From NCBI GenBank assembly GCA_013003335.1, contig JABDJT010000475.1, positions 1 through 6,909 on the forward strand: a stretch of DNA of 6,909 nucleotides, read 5' to 3'. Position numbers and translations under genes: made by a program. Source of the DNA: Verrucomicrobiales bacterium. GTDB taxonomy: Bacteria > Verrucomicrobiota > Verrucomicrobiia > Verrucomicrobiales > DEV007. Below, one piece after another: positions 4,846 through 6,909 of the stretch. Below the pieces are notes generated by a model that ran no database searches, was not told the origin of the DNA, and worked only from the letters and a program-made list of their open reading frames with translations. Numbering within the stretch: the first letter of the stretch is position 1; every line of letters begins with the position of its first letter.

Positions 4846-6657
4846 ATGAACGCGGTTGAAAAACTTTTGTACCAAGGCTTGGAATCCGAACCGGGCGACT
4901 GGTCGGTCCGGTTGGAACTGGCACGGAAACTCGGCGAACGCGGCGCGCACGAAGAGGCGGCTGCGGTCGTTTCGGAGGGTGTCGGCGCGCCCGGTTCCGA
5001 GGATGATCTCCACGAAGCTCTCACCATTGCCGGCGGCAGCCCGGAAGGCGGCAACTGGTCCTCGATCCTGGGTGATTTTGTGATGCAAAACCCGGCAAGC
5101 GGGTATGCCCACCACAGCTATGCAGTCGCGCTGATCCTCGAAGACAAAACTGACCTCGCACAAAAACATTACGAGGCTGCAGTCGCTCTCGATCCGGACT
5201 ATCGCGATCCCGACATGGAGGCGACCTTGAATCCGGAAGTCGCAGCAGAAATCGCGCCGGAGCCGGAACCAATCGCTGTGCAGGAAGTCGTCGCAGAAGA
5301 AGCCGCGCAATCCTCGCCTCCTCCGCTGGAGCCCGAACCGGTCGCTGCACCGGCACCCGTCGCAGCTCCCGCGCCCCGGCAAACAGAAGCCGAAGCTGTT
5401 CCGCTGACTCCCCGGCCGCTCACGCCTCCCGGTGCGGAGGACGCCGCTCCGGCTCCCGTGAATTTCAACGCCCGATCAGATGACGAACTCTCGATGCTGA
5501 CTCAAAGCATCAAGTTTGACCACGAAGCAGTCGAAGCCGAGCCCGCCGTGCATGTGGATGTGCCGGAAATCGAGCAAGGCCAACGCTCCTTTATCGTGGC
5601 GGAAGGCGAAGCGGTTCAGGCGGCGGAAAAGCCGGCAGACACGGGCCAGAAAATGTCCGCCCTCACCGTCGCGATCCTCGTTCACGTCGGAATCATCGTC
5701 GCATTCGCTTTCGTTACGATGGCGATGCCCCGCCCGAATCCTCCAACGATTGTCGCATCAGCGTTGGCCGACGTGGAGAACATGGATGCTCTCGACCGTC
5801 CGGAAGTGAAAAAAATTCAGCCGCGCCCGCCATCCAGCTCGGCGGCTGAGCAAATGCAGGTTACGACAGTCACAGCTGCCTCCTCCTTTTCCCTGCCGGA
5901 ATTCGACACTCCGACCCTCACCCTGGACGCGGTTGGGATGGGTGACAATTTCGGCCCCAGCATGGCTTTCGGAAGCGAAGATGGCGCGGGCATGATCTCC
6001 TTTTTTGGCGCATCTTCGAAGGCGAAGAAGGTCGTTTTCGTAGTGGATGCGTCTCTCTCGATGAAGTCCTCAGGCTCAACAGGCAAGACGAAGTTCCGGT
6101 TGATGAAAGAGGAACTGACCAAGACCGTCGAAGCTCTGCCATCCGGCGTCGAATTCCAGATTCTCTTTTTCACAGGACCCAGTTGGTTTCTCGGGGATAA
6201 CCCGAAGGAAATGAAGAAGGAATGGACCCAGCGCCCGAAGGGGAATTTCTGGGAATATCGGGACAGTGACATTTCAAAGTGGCCAAAGGTGAAATACGTT
6301 TCTGCCAGCCCGAGCCGAATCCGAAAGGTCGTCAAGGAAATCGAGGAAACCCCGATGATGGGCGGCACCGACTGGCGGGATCCGTTAAAAATGGCCATGC
6401 ACATGCAGCCGGACACGATCTATTTCATGACCGATGGAGCAGTTGGCAAACACCCCACCAAGCCGGACGTGGTGGATGATGTGCTCGAATTCAACAAGGA
6501 GAACAGCAAAGCCAAGATCAACACGATCTGCCTGATGGTTCTGAGAGCCTCGAAAGATCTCCAGCGCCTCGCGGAAGAAACCCGCGGTCAGTTCACCCTG
6601 GTCCTCGAAGACGGCACTGTCGTGAAAGGCAGTGAACTGCGGAAAATGATCAAGTAG
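4846..6657 (+). CDS. TPR-linker-transmembrane-VWA domain protein
   Basis: This is a 603-residue protein in four parts. Residues 2-46 and about 86-121 look like TPR helices (VEKLLYQGLESEPGDWSVRL; AHHSYAVALILEDKTDLAQK, ending in ALDPDYRDP). Residues 130-265 form a Pro/Ala/Glu-rich linker with a VAAPAP duplication. One membrane helix lies at about 271-292 (ALTVAILVHVGIIVAFAFVT). A VWA domain starts at about 390 and contains a complete MIDAS site: D401-A-S403-L-S405 in VVFVVDASLSM, Thr508 in GGTDWRDPL and Asp530 in FMTDGAVG. This predicts a cytoplasmic TPR half and a periplasmic metal-dependent ligand-binding domain. The partner is unknown. An in-frame TTG at 4804 would add 14 residues; its codons are A+T-rich, unlike the gene body, so the ATG at 4846 is preferred. 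The gene ends in tandem stops TAG TGA (6655-6660). Confidence 0.88.
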   Translation: MNAVEKLLYQGLESEPGDWSVRLELARKLGERGAHEEAAAVVSEGVGAPGSEDDLHEALTIAGGSPEGGNWSSILGDFVMQNPASGYAHHSYAVALILEDKTDLAQKHYEAAVALDPDYRDPDMEATLNPEVAAEIAPEPEPIAVQEVVAEEAAQSSPPPLEPEPVAAPAPVAAPAPRQTEAEAVPLTPRPLTPPGAEDAAPAPVNFNARSDDELSMLTQSIKFDHEAVEAEPAVHVDVPEIEQGQRSFIVAEGEAVQAAEKPADTGQKMSALTVAILVHVGIIVAFAFVTMAMPRPNPPTIVASALADVENMDALDRPEVKKIQPRPPSSSAAEQMQVTTVTAASSFSLPEFDTPTLTLDAVGMGDNFGPSMAFGSEDGAGMISFFGASSKAKKVVFVVDASLSMKSSGSTGKTKFRLMKEELTKTVEALPSGVEFQILFFTGPSWFLGDNPKEMKKEWTQRPKGNFWEYRDSDISKWPKVKYVSASPSRIRKVVKEIEETPMMGGTDWRDPLKMAMHMQPDTIYFMTDGAVGKHPTKPDVVDDVLEFNKENSKAKINTICLMVLRASKDLQRLAEETRGQFTLVLEDGTVVKGSELRKMIK

Positions 6658-6667
6658 TGAAATCAGC

Positions 6668-6720
6668 CGGAACGAACCAACAGGGTTGGTTCGCCAAACA
6701 GACCCTGTTCATTCGTTTTC
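6668..6720 (-). repeat. Dispersed palindromic repeat, copy D
   Basis: Bases 6671-6686 pair with 6702-6717 with two adjacent mismatches (6677/6711 and 6678/6710): AACGAA plus AACAGGGT on the left, ACCCTGTT plus TTCGTT on the right. The left box CCAACAGGGTTGG at 6677-6689 is the same small dyad as in copy B, and the box order on the minus strand matches copies A and C read on the plus strand. It fills the space between the convergent VWA gene (stop at 6657) and the right-edge gene, whose stop codon at 6711-6709 falls inside the right arm. Here a two-way terminator role is plausible, although the T run is short. Confidence 0.85.
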
Positions 6721-6909
6721 GAGCCATTCCACAATTTCGCCGGTCAAATTCCGTCCGCCAATTCGACCGAGCATATCCAGTTCCGGCTTCAGGGTCTGAT
6801 ACGCGGGTTTTCCTTCCCCTTCGGCGCAGATTTTTCCGCAATGAGTTCGGCTCACGAAGCCGTCGTAATCGGGAAATTTGTGCGGGTCGGTCTCCTCGTC
6901 ATTCAAGGT
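6709..6909 (-). CDS. Hypothetical protein, C-terminal part (runs off right edge)
   Basis: The minus-strand frame is open from the right edge to a TGA at 6711-6709, giving the last 66 residues. The only possible initiation codon seen inside the window is a TTG at 6906, so the true start probably lies outside. The visible part includes FPDYDGFVSRTHCGKICAEG and LDMLGRIGGRNLTGEIVEWL, ending WLENE. Its two cysteines, five residues apart, lie in a short basic segment. I do not recognise the family. Codon composition is consistent with a real gene, and it is convergent with the VWA gene. Its final codons (ENE and stop) are encoded by repeat copy D. Confidence 0.55.
   Translation of the reverse strand, partial: TLNDEETDPHKFPDYDGFVSRTHCGKICAEGEGKPAYQTLKPELDMLGRIGGRNLTGEIVEWLENE

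Noticed and set aside
4516..5382. A 288-codon minus-strand open frame across the VTT and VWA genes
   Set aside because: It spans two recognised plus-strand genes and the gap between them, and its translation shows no family motif; it is a shadow frame.
777..6720. Reading the four repeats as a CRISPR array
   Set aside because: Copies are 1.5 to 2.6 kb apart, in both orientations, diverged from each other and separated by genes.

Overview
The window looks like a piece of a bacterial chromosome from the PVC superphylum, most likely Verrucomicrobiota. This is inferred from the kind of genes: an SGNH hydrolase of the type common in those genomes, a large TPR/transmembrane/VWA protein, weak or absent Shine-Dalgarno sites and a moderately high G+C content. 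No RNA gene, phage gene, insertion sequence or CRISPR array is visible.

Layout. Bases 1-562 (minus) hold the N-terminal 187 residues of a major facilitator transporter that runs off the left edge. A 261-base gap (563-823) contains a stem-loop and the first copy of a dispersed palindromic repeat. Bases 824-3970 (minus) form a compact five-gene operon, read from right to left: a pyridoxamine-phosphate-oxidase-like flavin-type protein, a TfoX N-terminal domain protein, an exported SGNH hydrolase, PgeF (peptidoglycan editing factor) and IspE (isoprenoid precursor kinase). The junctions are a 2-base gap, two ATGA stop/start overlaps and a 9-base gap. Bases 3971-4110 are a divergent intergenic region with a second repeat. 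On the plus strand follow a VTT/DedA-like membrane protein (4111-4752) and a 603-residue TPR-linker-TM-VWA protein (4846-6657). A partial minus-strand gene enters from the right edge and ends at 6709.

Working together. PgeF proofreads peptidoglycan precursors and IspE feeds the isoprenoid pathway that supplies the undecaprenyl carrier, so the last two operon genes share a loose cell-envelope theme. The VTT protein and the VWA protein are also envelope proteins. A common function for the whole cluster is not demonstrated.

The most unusual signal is a family of about 50-base palindromic repeats, present four times in 6 kb (near 777-821, 2333-2387, 4024-4073 and 6668-6720). Each copy sits at a gene boundary. 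One lies inside the translated N-terminus of pgeF and adds about 18 residues that are not part of the PgeF fold; another supplies the stop codon of the right-edge gene. This resembles REP/MITE-like or Rickettsia-palindromic-element-like behaviour.
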